A stretch of DNA of 64,000 nt. Origin: Altererythrobacter xiamenensis (lineage in GTDB: Bacteria; Pseudomonadota; Alphaproteobacteria; Sphingomonadales; Sphingomonadaceae). A model generated the notes under the pieces. The model saw only the letters and a program-made list of their open reading frames with translations. It made no database searches and was not told the DNA's origin. Below are positions 15,902 through 26,200 of this stretch, piece by piece (positions within the stretch are counted from its first letter, which is position 1; each line of letters begins with the position of its first letter). The stretch spans positions 931,501 to 995,500 of the forward strand of contig NZ_FXWG01000001.1 of the NCBI RefSeq assembly GCF_900177715.1, written 5' to 3'. The translations under genes and the position numbers were made by a program.

Positions 15902-18498
15902 ACTGGAGTTACGGCAATTGGGACCTCACCGACTGCGATCGTGAACCGATCCACCAGATCGGGCACATCCAGCCATTCGGCGCTCTGGTCGCCGTCGATA
16001 GCGACTGGTCCGTCACCAATCGCTCGGCAAATTCGAGCGAGGTGCTGGGTCTCGATCGCAATCCCGAGCCGGGCCAACCGCTGGCCGAGCATTTTTCGGA
16101 TGCAGCCATCGACAGGTTGAAGGGTGCACTGGCGCGGACCAATGAAAGCACCCCTGTCGAACGGGTCTTCGGTTTCCGCTTCGAGCCCGATGGCACGCAA
16201 TTCGACGTCGCGGTTCACCGGTCGGGACCGGTCGCGATCATGGAGTTCGAGCCTCATGATGATGCGGAATACGCCAATCACGTCGCCATGGTCGCGCCCC
16301 TCATCACCCAGCTCGAAGGCGTGCAGGGGATCGACGCGCTCTGTGAAAGAGCAGCACAACTCATCAAGGAACTGACCGGCTTCGACCGCGTCATGGCCTA
16401 TCGCTTTCACCCCGACGAAAGCGGCGAGGTCATTGCCGAGGCACGCAAGGAAGGCCTCGAGCCGTATCTTGGCCTGCGTTATCCGCGCACCGACATCCCC
16501 CAGCAGGCGCGCGAACTGTTCCGCCGCAACCGCTTCAGGATCATTTCGGATACATCCGATGCCCCGGTTGCGATCGAACCCCCGGTCTCGCCCGACGGCG
16601 AACCGCTCGACCTCAGCATGAGCGTGCTGCGGGCGCAGTCGGAAATCCATGTCGAATATCTGCGGAACATGGGAGTCGCCGCTTCGCTGTCGATCGCGGT
16701 GGTGGTCAAGGGGAAGCTGTGGGGCCTGTTCGCCTGTCACCACGACTCCCCGCGCCACGTGCCCTATTCCCTGCGAACGGTGGCGGAAATGTTCTCGCAG
16801 GTTTTCTCGCTGATGATCGATCGCAACAGCATCGACTCCAACGAGCAATTACGAACGCGGGGCCGCAACCTGCGGGACCAGCTGATGGTCCAGCTGGCGG
16901 GCGACACCAGGCTCGCCAAAAGCCTTCCGCTGATCGACGAAGTGCTCGCCGAAGTCATTCCGCACGATGGGGCGTCGCTTCTGGCTGATGATGTCTACAG
17001 CGCGCGCGGATCGGCCCCACTCGAAAACGAGTTTCGCGCCCTGCTTCCCGCCCTCTCGGACGCTCCTGCAGGAAAGGTGATCGCGACCGATTGCATCGCG
17101 GGTCAGCTCAAGTCTGCCGAGGCATTCAGCGACCGCGCGGCCGGGGCGCTGATCATCCCCTTGTCGCGCAAGCAAAGCGATTATCTGGTGCTGTGGCGCA
17201 AGGAATTGCCGCAAAAGGTGACCTGGGCAGGTAATCCCGAAGAAGCCATGCTGAAGAGCCCGGACGGGGCACGCCTGACACCACGCAAGAGCTTCGAGGC
17301 CTGGAGCGAAGAGCTATCGGGCCGCAGCCAGCAGTGGTCCGAAGAAGAGATCGAGACCGCCGAAAGCCTGCGCGTCAGCCTGATCGAGGTGATCCTGCGC
17401 CTGACCGACGAAGCGCTCAATGTCCGCAGCCGCGCGCAGGAGCAGCAGGAATTGCTGATCGCCGAGCTGAACCACCGCGTGCGCAATATCCTGAACCTCA
17501 TTCGCAGCCTGGTCTCGCAATCGAAGCGCGATGCGCAAACCATCGGTGACTATAGCGAGATCATCGGCGGACGGATCGCTGCGCTGGCGAGCGCGCATGA
17601 CCACATCACCGAGCAGAACTGGTCGCCTGCACCCTTCTCCGCCCTGATCGAGGCCGAGGTGGAAGCCTATCTGCAGGAAAAGCGGGATCGACTGAAACTG
17701 ATCGGCGACGACGTTCTGATCGCTCCCGAAGCCTATACCGTGCTGGCCCTCGTCATGCATGAAATGGTCACCAACTCCGCGAAATACGGCAGTCTCACCG
17801 ATGCTCGGGGCGATCTGGAGATCGGCCTGCATCGCGATGACGAAGGCGACCTTCACATCTCCTGGCGCGAGCGGGGTGGCCCTTCCGTCGAAAAGCCCGA
17901 GCGACGCGGTTTCGGCTCGACAATCATCGAGCGCTCGATCCCGTTCGAACTCAAGGGCAAGACCGAAGTTCGTTTCGAACCGGGCGGCCTCGAGGCTGAT
18001 TTTGTCGTGCCGGGCCGCTATGTCAGCGAACTGTCAACCAGTCCGAAACACGGCAGTGGCGACACAAAGATCGGTGCGAAAACATCCGGATCAATGGATT
18101 CTGCTATGGAAAAACCACCCGAAACCGTTCTGCTCGTTGAGGACAACATGATCATCGCGATGGATACCGAAGAAAGCCTGCGGCACCTCGGCGTGAAACA
18201 CGTCGAAACCACCGGCAGTGTCTCGGGCTCGCTCTCCGCGCTGAACGAGATCGAACCCGATCTGGCGATTGTCGATTTCAACCTCGGCGACGAAACCAGC
18301 GAACCGGTGATCGAGGTGCTGAAGCAGCGCGGCATTCCCTATATTCTGGCGACAGGCTATGGCGAGACAACCGTCGACGGCCAGCACCAGGACGCGCTCG
18401 GCATGTTGACCAAGCCCTATGGGAAGAACGAGATTTCGGGGATGCTGGCCCGCCTTACTCAGCCCGGTTCCGGCAGGGCCGATCAAGCGGCGAACTAG
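15898..18498 (+). CDS. bphP: Bacteriophytochrome HWE histidine kinase fused to response regulator
   Basis: An 866-residue red/far-red light sensor. Order: PAS (about 10-120) with the biliverdin-binding Cys13 in LTDCDREPIHQIGHIQPFG; GAF (about 140-310) with the YPRTDIP form of the PASDIP motif and the region LSIAVVVKGKLWGLFACHH; PHY (about 325-500); HWE kinase with phosphoacceptor His526 in AELNHRVRNILNLI and the HWE-type SWRERGGP; and a receiver domain (about 740-860) with Asp793 in LAIVDFNLGDE. All key residues are present, so it should be active. The fused receiver is likely phosphorylated by the kinase. Its start overlaps the heme oxygenase stop (ATGA). Confidence 0.96.
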   Translation: MNWSYGNWDLTDCDREPIHQIGHIQPFGALVAVDSDWSVTNRSANSSEVLGLDRNPEPGQPLAEHFSDAAIDRLKGALARTNESTPVERVFGFRFEPDGTQFDVAVHRSGPVAIMEFEPHDDAEYANHVAMVAPLITQLEGVQGIDALCERAAQLIKELTGFDRVMAYRFHPDESGEVIAEARKEGLEPYLGLRYPRTDIPQQARELFRRNRFRIISDTSDAPVAIEPPVSPDGEPLDLSMSVLRAQSEIHVEYLRNMGVAASLSIAVVVKGKLWGLFACHHDSPRHVPYSLRTVAEMFSQVFSLMIDRNSIDSNEQLRTRGRNLRDQLMVQLAGDTRLAKSLPLIDEVLAEVIPHDGASLLADDVYSARGSAPLENEFRALLPALSDAPAGKVIATDCIAGQLKSAEAFSDRAAGALIIPLSRKQSDYLVLWRKELPQKVTWAGNPEEAMLKSPDGARLTPRKSFEAWSEELSGRSQQWSEEEIETAESLRVSLIEVILRLTDEALNVRSRAQEQQELLIAELNHRVRNILNLIRSLVSQSKRDAQTIGDYSEIIGGRIAALASAHDHITEQNWSPAPFSALIEAEVEAYLQEKRDRLKLIGDDVLIAPEAYTVLALVMHEMVTNSAKYGSLTDARGDLEIGLHRDDEGDLHISWRERGGPSVEKPERRGFGSTIIERSIPFELKGKTEVRFEPGGLEADFVVPGRYVSELSTSPKHGSGDTKIGAKTSGSMDSAMEKPPETVLLVEDNMIIAMDTEESLRHLGVKHVETTGSVSGSLSALNEIEPDLAIVDFNLGDETSEPVIEVLKQRGIPYILATGYGETTVDGQHQDALGMLTKPYGKNEISGMLARLTQPGSGRADQAAN

Positions 18499-18505
18499 CG
18501 GGCGT

Positions 18506-19543
18506 TCAGGTTTTTGCGCTCGCGCCCGGTAGCTTGCCCACGACCTGCGCACCGTCGCGGGTCGTCACCAGGACCTCGTCGCCATCGACGATGATGCAGA
18601 TATCCTCGACCCCTACGGCCGAAATGCGCGGGCCGTCGCTCATCGTCAGGACATTGCGGCATCCGTCAAGGTCCGCCTGCCCCGAGGAATGATTGCCTTC
18701 ACCGTCCTGCGGCAATGCATCCTGCAGCGCTGCCCAGTTCCCGATGTCGGACCAGCCCATGTCGACCGGCACCATCGCGGCCCGCGCGGTGTTTTCCATG
18801 ACCGCATAGTCGATCGACTCGCCTTCGATCTTTCCGAATGCTTTTGCATCGGGATGGAATAGCGAGCCGCTCTCCTCGCCCTGCTCCACGCTTGCCTGGA
18901 TCGCTGCAGCCACTGCCGGTCGGTGCGCCGCAAGCTCGTCAAGCAGACTGCCCGCACGAAAAGCGAAGATGCCGCCGTTCCAGGCATAGCCGCCATCGGC
19001 AAGAAACCCCTGCGCCCGTCCAAGATCGGGTTTTTCTACGAAGGCATCGACCTTGAAACCGGTATCGAGAGGCTCGCCCCGCCGGATGTATCCATAGCCC
19101 GTTTCGGGGCGGTCGGGCGCGATGCCGAAACTGACCAGCCAGCCTTGCGCCGCCAGCACCGCTGCCTCTTCAGCAGCCTTGGCGAATGCCGTTTCGTCGG
19201 CGATATGATGGTCGCTCGGACACACCAGCATCACCGCATCCGGCTCGAGCCGCGCCGCAGCAAGCGCGATCGCGGCTGCCGTATTGCGCGCGCAGGGCTC
19301 GACGATGATTGCATGATCTTCCCCGCTTGCCATTTGCTCTTCGATCAGTGGCACGTGGTTCGGACCTGCAACGATCAAGGGCGGCGCGAAAATGGCGCCA
19401 TCTCCGCAACGCTCGACAGCCTCGCGGAAAAGCGTCCGCTCCCCGATCAGGGGAATGAACGGCTTGGGCCGGGTTGGTCGGCTCTTCGGCCAGAGCCGCG
19501 TCCCCGAGCCACCACACAAAATTACCGGCTGAATGCGCCCCAT
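18506..19543 (-). CDS. manC: Mannose-1-phosphate guanylyltransferase
   Basis: A 345-residue GDP-mannose pyrophosphorylase. The nucleotide-binding N-terminus reads PVILCGGSGTRLWPKSRPTRPKPF. Further motifs are IVEPCARNTAAAIALAA, VCPSDHHI, FVEKPD, YAWNGGIFAFRA, IDYAVMENT and GWSDIGNWAAL. It lacks the C-terminal phosphomannose isomerase domain of the bifunctional type. It supplies GDP-mannose for polysaccharides. ATG at 19543 is preferred to the in-frame TTG two codons upstream. It converges with the phytochrome gene, the two stops being 7 bases apart. Confidence 0.93.
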   Translation of the reverse strand: MGRIQPVILCGGSGTRLWPKSRPTRPKPFIPLIGERTLFREAVERCGDGAIFAPPLIVAGPNHVPLIEEQMASGEDHAIIVEPCARNTAAAIALAAARLEPDAVMLVCPSDHHIADETAFAKAAEEAAVLAAQGWLVSFGIAPDRPETGYGYIRRGEPLDTGFKVDAFVEKPDLGRAQGFLADGGYAWNGGIFAFRAGSLLDELAAHRPAVAAAIQASVEQGEESGSLFHPDAKAFGKIEGESIDYAVMENTARAAMVPVDMGWSDIGNWAALQDALPQDGEGNHSSGQADLDGCRNVLTMSDGPRISAVGVEDICIIVDGDEVLVTTRDGAQVVGKLPGASAKT

Positions 19544-19595
19544 CGTCAATACCCCGCCGCTCCTGAAGGCATGCTACTACGCCGCAAGCCGCATG

Positions 19596-20315
19596 TCAGT
19601 TGAAGAAGCGCTGACGATAATAGAAAGGCGCTGCCACGGGATTCCCGTCGGCATCGCGCGCCGGTTCGAAAGTGACCTGCTCGCGCGCCAATTGGCACAC
19701 CATTGCATCGGTTTCCGGAAAGGGGCTGGGGCGATAGATCGAACAGGCCGTGACGCGGCCTTGTGCCGACACAGTCAGCTTGACGATCACCGATTCACCG
19801 ATGCGTGCCTCACGGCCTCCAGGCGGGACCGGAAAAGCGCTGGCATCGGTGATCGAGCGAACCAGTACCGGCTTGGTCGCAGCCACGCCGCCACGCCCGC
19901 CGCCCGACCGGCCGCTGCCGGTACCGAGGCCCTGACCTTCCGCACCGGTGCCCTCGCCTTCATCCCTCGCTCCTGAGGTTGTCGCCGCGCCGGTCGAAGA
20001 CGCTCGCGGCACGGGCGTCTGCTTCTCTACCGGCACACGAGGCGTCGGGGCCGTCACGGGCTTGGGCGTCGCATCGCGGCCCGGGTCACCTTGAGCCCCC
20101 TCGTCGGGCTCCGGTTCGGTGACCGGCGTCTCTTCCTCGGGTGCGGTGACGTTGACAGTAAATGCAGACACCACCGTCTGCTCAACGGTCGCGGTCATGT
20201 CCGGCGCAAAGGCGCGTGCGAGCCCATAAAGCGCCGCAACGTGCAACAGCACGATCGCCACGATCATGCCCAACCGGGGTTTTTGTCTGCGATCCGAATA
20301 GCTCTGCGCCGGCAT
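19596..20315 (-). CDS. TonB-like energy transducer
   Basis: A 239-residue protein with TonB architecture: a basic N-terminus, one membrane helix (about 16-35, LGMIVAIVLLHVAALYGLA), a Pro/Glu/Thr-rich and then Gly-rich spacer, and a C-terminal TonB domain (about 150-239) with ARIGESVIVKLTVSAQGRVTACSI and VTFEPARDADGNPV. It would carry proton-motive force from ExbB/ExbD to outer membrane receptors; exbB and exbD are not in the window. The ATG at 20315 has an AAAGGAAA site upstream; the longer frame upstream lacks features. A large TonB-dependent receptor lies 3 kb away. Confidence 0.85.
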   Translation of the reverse strand: MPAQSYSDRRQKPRLGMIVAIVLLHVAALYGLARAFAPDMTATVEQTVVSAFTVNVTAPEEETPVTEPEPDEGAQGDPGRDATPKPVTAPTPRVPVEKQTPVPRASSTGAATTSGARDEGEGTGAEGQGLGTGSGRSGGGRGGVAATKPVLVRSITDASAFPVPPGGREARIGESVIVKLTVSAQGRVTACSIYRPSPFPETDAMVCQLAREQVTFEPARDADGNPVAAPFYYRQRFFN

Positions 20316-20391
20316 TGCTTTCCTTTCTTTCTCGCGCTCAGCGCCCGCGACAGGCCCGATCTCTCTATAACCTGCTGCGAAGGGCAATGCG

Positions 20392-22983
20392 ATGAAACCT
20401 CTAGATATCAGTCCGTCACAGGTAAAGAACGCTTGGCAGCAACACGTACGAGACGTGGCATTCTGCATGCTGGGTGGCATCTTGTTCGGCCTGATAGCCT
20501 ATGAAGCGATTTCGCTGACCCGCGGCGATGGGCGGATCGCAGCGGTCTGGATACCGAATGCGATTGCAGTCGCCTACCTGCTACGCGCTCGCCTCGGGAA
20601 GGAAATATTGCTGCTGGCCATGTGCTGGCTGGGGAATATCGGCGCCAATCTTTTCGCAGGCGACAATCTGGCGAGAGCGGCAGGTTTGGCGAGCTGCAAT
20701 TCGATCGAAATCATCCTCGCGCTGCTGCTGGCCTGGCGGTTCTGCAAACAGATCCCGGACATGCAGGATCTGGGCGATCTGGCGCGTTTCGTCATTCTGG
20801 CGGCCGTCATCGCACCGATGATCGCTGCGCTGCCCGCGGCGTTCATTCTGGAGGGCACGTCAGCAGGATGGCTGGCGGCCTGGGCGAAATGGTCTGTTAC
20901 CGATGGGCTCGGCATGGCGATCGTGGCACCCGCCGGGCTGGTCATCGGCGAGGCATGGGCGCAGCGCAGACAGCCGAGCCAGCGCGAATTGGTCGAATGG
21001 CTTACCCTCAGCGCTTTCGGGATAGTCGCAACGGTGATGATCTTCACGCAGACGCAATATCCATTGCTGTTCTTTGCGCCCCTGGTCGTGGTTTTCCAGG
21101 CCTTTCGCCTGGGTGCGCTTTGCACCGCATTGTCTGTCTTCACCACGGCGATCATCGCGAGTTTCTTTACCTCGCTCGACCTTGGACCCCTGGCGCTCAT
21201 CAGCGGAACGGAGACGTCAAAACTCATCGTTCTGCAGTGTTTCGTGGCGACAATCTTTATAATCGGACTGCCTGTTTCTGCGGCCCTGAGCACCCGCGCG
21301 CGGCTGATCGAGGAACTCGCCTCTCGCACGCGTGAACTCGACCTGCTGACAGAAAACATCTCGGACGCGGTCCTGTTCTATGATTGCAAGGGCGTGTGCA
21401 CCTATGCCTCCCCGTCGGTCGCCGACGTGCTCGACGAAGCGCCTGAAATCTTCGTCGGTTCGCGCGCCAGCGCCCGGATGCATACCGATGCCAGGGCCAA
21501 GATTCTCGAGGCGGAGAGCCGGCTGCTTTCAGGAGAGACCGACAAGGACCGCATCACCTATCGGCGCTACAACGACAGCCAAGATGGCAAGCCGGTCTAT
21601 ATCGAGGCCGATTGCGCGGCTGCCCGCAATCCCGAAACGGGCGAGATCAAGGGCATCATCGTCTCTGCGCGCGATGTGACCGAACGGGTCGAGCTCGAAC
21701 TGCAGCTGGTGCGAGCGCGCCAGCACGCGGAAAATGCCGCCTATGCCAAGTCGGAGTTCCTGGCGAACATGAGCCGCGAGATCCGCACGCCCATGAATGG
21801 CGTGCTGGGCTTTGCCGAATTGCTGCTTCAGGGCGAACTGGACGAAAAACAGGAACGTCACGCCGAGCTGATCGTCCAGTCTGGCCGTTCGATGATGCTT
21901 CTTCTCAACGACATTCTCGACCTCTCGCGGATCGAGGCGGGCCAGATCGCGGTGAACCCCGAACCGACCGATCCGGCGACAATTCTCGAGGAATGCTCCG
22001 ACCTTCACCGGCCGGCGGCGGAGAAGAAAGGCGTCACACTCGTCTGCGAGACAGGCGAAGCTACGCCCAGCGTCCTCACCGATGGTTTGCGACTGCGACA
22101 GATCCTGCTCAACCTGATCGGCAATGCCGTGAAGTTCACGCCAGACGGCACGATCAGCGTCAGCATGGACGTCCATCCGGAGCAGTTTGTGCTGACCGTC
22201 GAAGATACCGGAATAGGAATCGGTGCCGACCGTCTTGAGCGTATCTTCAACCCATTCGATCAGGGTGAAAACGACACGGCAGGGCGGTTCGGGGGAACCG
22301 GACTCGGTCTCTCGATCAGCCGGCAACTGGCCGAATTGCTCGGCGGCACGCTCGAGGTTGAATCCACCCCGGGCGTAGGCTCGCGTTTCAGCCTTGCGCT
22401 GCCTCTGGTGGAATGCGCCCCGGTGCCGCAACCTCGCCGTAGAAGGCCGGTCGAATCACGCGTTCAGCTCCCTCGCAAATCGCGAATCCTGCTGGCGGAA
22501 GATCACCCGGTGAACCGCTTGCTTGCAACCGAGATGCTGGAGCGCTGCCACCAGCATGTCAGCGCTACTTGCGACGGCTATGAAACCGTAGAAGCCGTCC
22601 TCGCTGCGCACGCACGGGGTGAGCCGTTCGACCTCGTGCTGATGGATATCCAGATGCCGGGTTGCGATGGCTATACCGCGACCAGAATCATTCGTGGCGA
22701 AGGGTTCACGCCTACCGAACTCCCTATCATCGCGCTTACTGCGAATGTCTTTCCCGAAGACGTCGCCGCCGCGCGCGATGCCGGAATACAGGGTCATCTG
22801 GCGAAGCCACTGGTATTCGACGAACTGGTCGGCGCGCTGCGGCGGTGGCTGAACAGGTGGAGGCGAACCTGGATGCCGAGAACGAGATGCCGCTGCATGA
22901 CGCTGCTCTGCATCAGGTCTGGCGCCAGCGACGGGCAGAAGCGATCAAAGCGGTCGCCGAGGCCATGCGCGCCGGCAGGCTGA
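20392..22983 (+). CDS. MASE1-type hybrid histidine kinase with Arg for phosphoacceptor His; C-terminus frameshifted
   Basis: An 863-residue frame. Order: a membrane sensor with about eight helices of MASE1 type (about 15-305); PAS (about 320-440); HisKA (about 450-515); HATPase (about 560-685) with intact N-box LRQILLNLIGNAVKF and DTGIGIG and GGTGLGLSIS motifs; receiver (about 700-820) with Asp752 in LVLMDIQMPG. The HisKA motif reads NMSREIRTPMNG: the invariant His is Arg462 (CGC at 21775-21777). After the receiver the frame reads into a basic, non-homologous tail (RWRRTWMPRTRCRC), while the natural continuation lies in another frame. So autophosphorylation on HisKA is not possible as read; it may be decaying or rely on a partner kinase. 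Confidence 0.85.
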   Translation: MKPLDISPSQVKNAWQQHVRDVAFCMLGGILFGLIAYEAISLTRGDGRIAAVWIPNAIAVAYLLRARLGKEILLLAMCWLGNIGANLFAGDNLARAAGLASCNSIEIILALLLAWRFCKQIPDMQDLGDLARFVILAAVIAPMIAALPAAFILEGTSAGWLAAWAKWSVTDGLGMAIVAPAGLVIGEAWAQRRQPSQRELVEWLTLSAFGIVATVMIFTQTQYPLLFFAPLVVVFQAFRLGALCTALSVFTTAIIASFFTSLDLGPLALISGTETSKLIVLQCFVATIFIIGLPVSAALSTRARLIEELASRTRELDLLTENISDAVLFYDCKGVCTYASPSVADVLDEAPEIFVGSRASARMHTDARAKILEAESRLLSGETDKDRITYRRYNDSQDGKPVYIEADCAAARNPETGEIKGIIVSARDVTERVELELQLVRARQHAENAAYAKSEFLANMSREIRTPMNGVLGFAELLLQGELDEKQERHAELIVQSGRSMMLLLNDILDLSRIEAGQIAVNPEPTDPATILEECSDLHRPAAEKKGVTLVCETGEATPSVLTDGLRLRQILLNLIGNAVKFTPDGTISVSMDVHPEQFVLTVEDTGIGIGADRLERIFNPFDQGENDTAGRFGGTGLGLSISRQLAELLGGTLEVESTPGVGSRFSLALPLVECAPVPQPRRRRPVESRVQLPRKSRILLAEDHPVNRLLATEMLERCHQHVSATCDGYETVEAVLAAHARGEPFDLVLMDIQMPGCDGYTATRIIRGEGFTPTELPIIALTANVFPEDVAAARDAGIQGHLAKPLVFDELVGALRRWLNRWRRTWMPRTRCRCMTLLCIRSGASDGQKRSKRSPRPCAPAG

Positions 22984-23159
22984 CGGGCATCGAAGGGTCC
23001 GAGCTGGGAAAGCTCGTTCAGAAGCTCGCCGGATCGGCCGGCATTTTTGGCGAGGACGAGCTGGGTTCGCGCGCCTCGGCCTTTGCCCGCGCGCTGAGCA
23101 GCGAAGTGGACGAAGATGTCCGCTTCGAGCTGGCCCGCGAGTTCCTCGAAGCCGCCTGA
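22842..23159 (+). pseudogene. Out-of-frame Hpt-like C-terminal tail of the hybrid kinase
   Basis: In a different frame from the kinase, translation reads AVAEQVEANLDAENEMPLHD and continues to LVQKLAGSAGIFGEDELGSRAS, stopping at 23157-23159. This is the Hpt pattern H-x-L-K/A-G-S-x-x-x-F-G, but the phosphoacceptor His is Gln (CAG at 23019-23021). A one-base change near 22845-22862 would restore fusion to the receiver. It could be a real frameshift, a sequencing error or a slippery translational site. I do not treat it as a separate gene, since no ribosome site was seen. Confidence 0.65.
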
Positions 23160-23185
23160 CCCCGCGGCCCTGGCGCAAACAAGAA

Positions 23186-23221
23186 CGGCGGAGCCCGAAG
23201 GCCCCGCCGCTCCTGTTTTTT
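23186..23221 (+). terminator. Terminator after the hybrid kinase
   Basis: The stem CGGCGGAGCC (23186-23195) pairs with GGCCCCGCCG (23200-23209) around a CGAA loop, with one A-C mismatch. It is followed by CTCCTGTTTTTT. Confidence 0.75.
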
Positions 23222-23243
23222 CAGGTTCAAAACCCTTGCGGGA

Positions 23244-26200
23244 TCAGAACTCGTAACGAACGCCAACCTGGAGCTTCCAGGCCGAGCTCGAGATCGAGAC
23301 GAATTGTTGATCGTCGGGATTGAAACCATCGATAATGTAGGTTCCGTCATTGTCGACATCTACGTCCACTACGTCCAGGAACTCGTTGCGGAACTTCAGG
23401 CGGTTCCAGCCGCTGTCCAGGAAGTTGAGGAAGTTGTCGAAATCGGCGAACAGCTCGATGCGGTCATCCGCGATACCGGTCAGCTTCCCGATGAACGGCA
23501 GTTCCTGGCTGATGCGCAGATCCATGTCGTAATGCCACGGGTTCCGGCAAGTGTTGCGCTTGATCGAAGCTCCCGGCGTGTATTCGCAGCCTGAAGCGGC
23601 CACATAGTCGATCAGGTCCTGAACCGCAGCCGGATCGGATGCTGCCGAAAGGTTCGGATCGTTCACGCCCGTGGGGACATAGAGCAGCGCATTATCGCTA
23701 CCCGACGAGCTGTCGTTGAACACGCCACCACCGTCGAAGGTCAGGCTGTAGGGACGGCCCGATCGTGCACGGAAGAAGATGCCGAGACCCGTTGCGTAGT
23801 CACCGAAGAATTCCTCGCGGAAATACACCGAAGCGGTGATATTGTGGCGGGTTTCGTAGTTGGAGGTCGAAACAGCCGGGTTCTGACGATCGAAGGCTGC
23901 GGTCACGTCATAGGACGAGGTTGCGGTCGACGAACCGACGTTGCGATTGTTGTTCGAGTCCGTGAACGCATAGCCGAAACGAAGGTTCGTGCTGCCACCA
24001 TCGGTGAACATGCCGCCAAAACGCTTCGAAAGCAGGATCGACGCGCTGTGGCTGTCGTAGCTCGGACCGTTGGTCAGCTGGATGAAGTCGTCGATGCCGG
24101 TGCCGAAGCAGACCGGGGACAGGTTCTCCCAGACGGGAGGCGTTCCGCCCGGATAGGCCAGCGTTGCGTTGCAACCAGCCTTAAGCGGGTCGAGCGCAGC
24201 GTAGATCGGACGACCATCGACGGTGAAACCGTCGAGTCCTTCATTGAGGTTCGGCGCCTGGACCAGGTCGACGAAGTTCAGAGTGTCGTTGAACCGCGAG
24301 TAGATGTAGTCGAGGTTCAATTTCCAGTCGCTGAAGAAGCCGCCTTCGGTGCCGATGGTGCTCGAGAAACCGAGGTTTGCACGGACAACCGTCGGAACGT
24401 CGAACTCGGGGTCGGTCGACTGGGTGTCGCCCCTGCCCACAGCTGCGTCGGCGCTGCCACCTGCGGTGACGCAGGCGGGGAAGCCGGCGAAGTTGCCGCT
24501 GCCGTCGAGAGCCGAAGTCGGGAATGCCCCACCGCAATCGAGCGAGGTGCCCAGAGCAGTCGAGAAGCCGTTGTTCGAGAAGGCGTTCGAGAAGTAGACG
24601 ACCGGATCACCGCCCGAGAAGATGCCGACACCGCCGGTGAGACGCGAGTTCGAGAGGAAGCCCTCGTTGTCGAACTCGTAGGTCGCAGCGAAGCGCGGAA
24701 GAAGGACCGGGTCGAGCTTGCCGAAGGAATTGGCGTTGGTGAAGCCGAAACGCTCAGCAAAAAGCGGGTTGGTACGCGGTGCGTCGCCCGAATAGAGCTG
24801 AACGCGCATACCAGCTGTCAGCGAGAGTTGGTTCGTCGCCTGCCATTCGTCCTGGGCGTAGAACGACCAGATGGTGCGCTTGAAGCGAGCTGCCGCTTCG
24901 TTGATGTCACCGGTCGGCGTGGCGTTGATGTCTGCACCATAGGCATCGCCGTTGAAAATCTCTTCCGCATCAGGGAAGAATTCCGTGCCCTGGCTGAGAA
25001 TGCCGTTCTCGAAATCGTCGAGGTTCGAGAAGTAGAGCGTCCCGGTCGCGTTTACGGCAAACAGGTTATAGACTTCGAGTGCATTGACTTCAGCACCGAT
25101 CTTGAACTGGTGATCACCGCCATCGATGTTGACCTGGAACTTCGCCTGATCGATCTGCGTGTCCAACTGGTTGGCCGAGCGGAAGATGCCCGGGCCCGTG
25201 CTCAGAACGCCGAACTCGTCATCGGCAGTACCGAGGATACCGTCATCGCCGGGCTGTGATGTGCCAACTGCCAGGCGGACGATCGGGTTGTCCGACTGCG
25301 CTTCGCCGCCACCGACCGGGCCCTGAATGTCGCCCACTTCCGAGCGGCTCAGACGGAGTTCGGTCGTGATCTTGTCCGACCAGTCGGAGTAGAGGCGGAC
25401 CGAATAGTAGTCCGACTTCGTACCTTCATCTTCGAACGAGTTCAGGCCGGTGAGGTTGTCACCGCCGAAGTCCGGCTCGACGTTGGTTTCCTCAAGGCGC
25501 TGGTAGGTCGCTTCAAGGCGATGGTCATCCGAAATGTAGGCGTCGAGGCGACCGAAGTAGCGGACGCTCGATTCTGCGAGCGTGCGCGGATAGCCGCCGA
25601 CATCCTGGCCGTAGACATTCTGCGCGATCTGCGCGAACCGGTCGAACTGCGCCTGCGAAATGCCTTCTACGCCATTGGCGAATCCGGCATCGAAGGGGCC
25701 TTCGTCATTGGCATCGCCAAGGTCGGTTTCTTCGTATCCTGCGTAGAAGAAAATGCGATCGGGAATGATCGGGCCGCCCAGCGTTGCACCCCAGCGCTTC
25801 TCGCTACCCGATGAAAGGGGCTGAACGTCCCCGTCGCCATCGATGATGCTGTCGGCGAGCATTGAGTCATTGAAGAAGGTGTAGAATGCCGAACCGTGGA
25901 ACTGGTTCTGGCCCGACTTGGTCACGACATTGACGAGACAGCCGGTGAAGTCAGAGTACTCGACGTCGAATGGTGCGAACTCGACCGAGGTTTCGCGGAT
26001 CACGTCGTAAGGAAGAGGCAGCGAGTTACGCGCTGCGAAGGGGGTGCCGTTCAGACCGAAAACGTCGGCCTGGACGATACCGTCGACGGTGAAGGTGTTC
26101 GAACGATCGTTACCGCCGAGGCAGGAGATGCGGTCGACTTCATTGTCACGCTCAAGGCTGACACGCGGGTCGAGGCGGATGATGTCGCGCACGTCGCGCG

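Noticed and set aside
22662..23159. Separate gene for an Hpt-like protein
   Set aside because: Its upstream part overlaps the receiver domain in another frame without homology. Only the last 100 residues look like a domain, so a frameshifted tail is the simpler reading.
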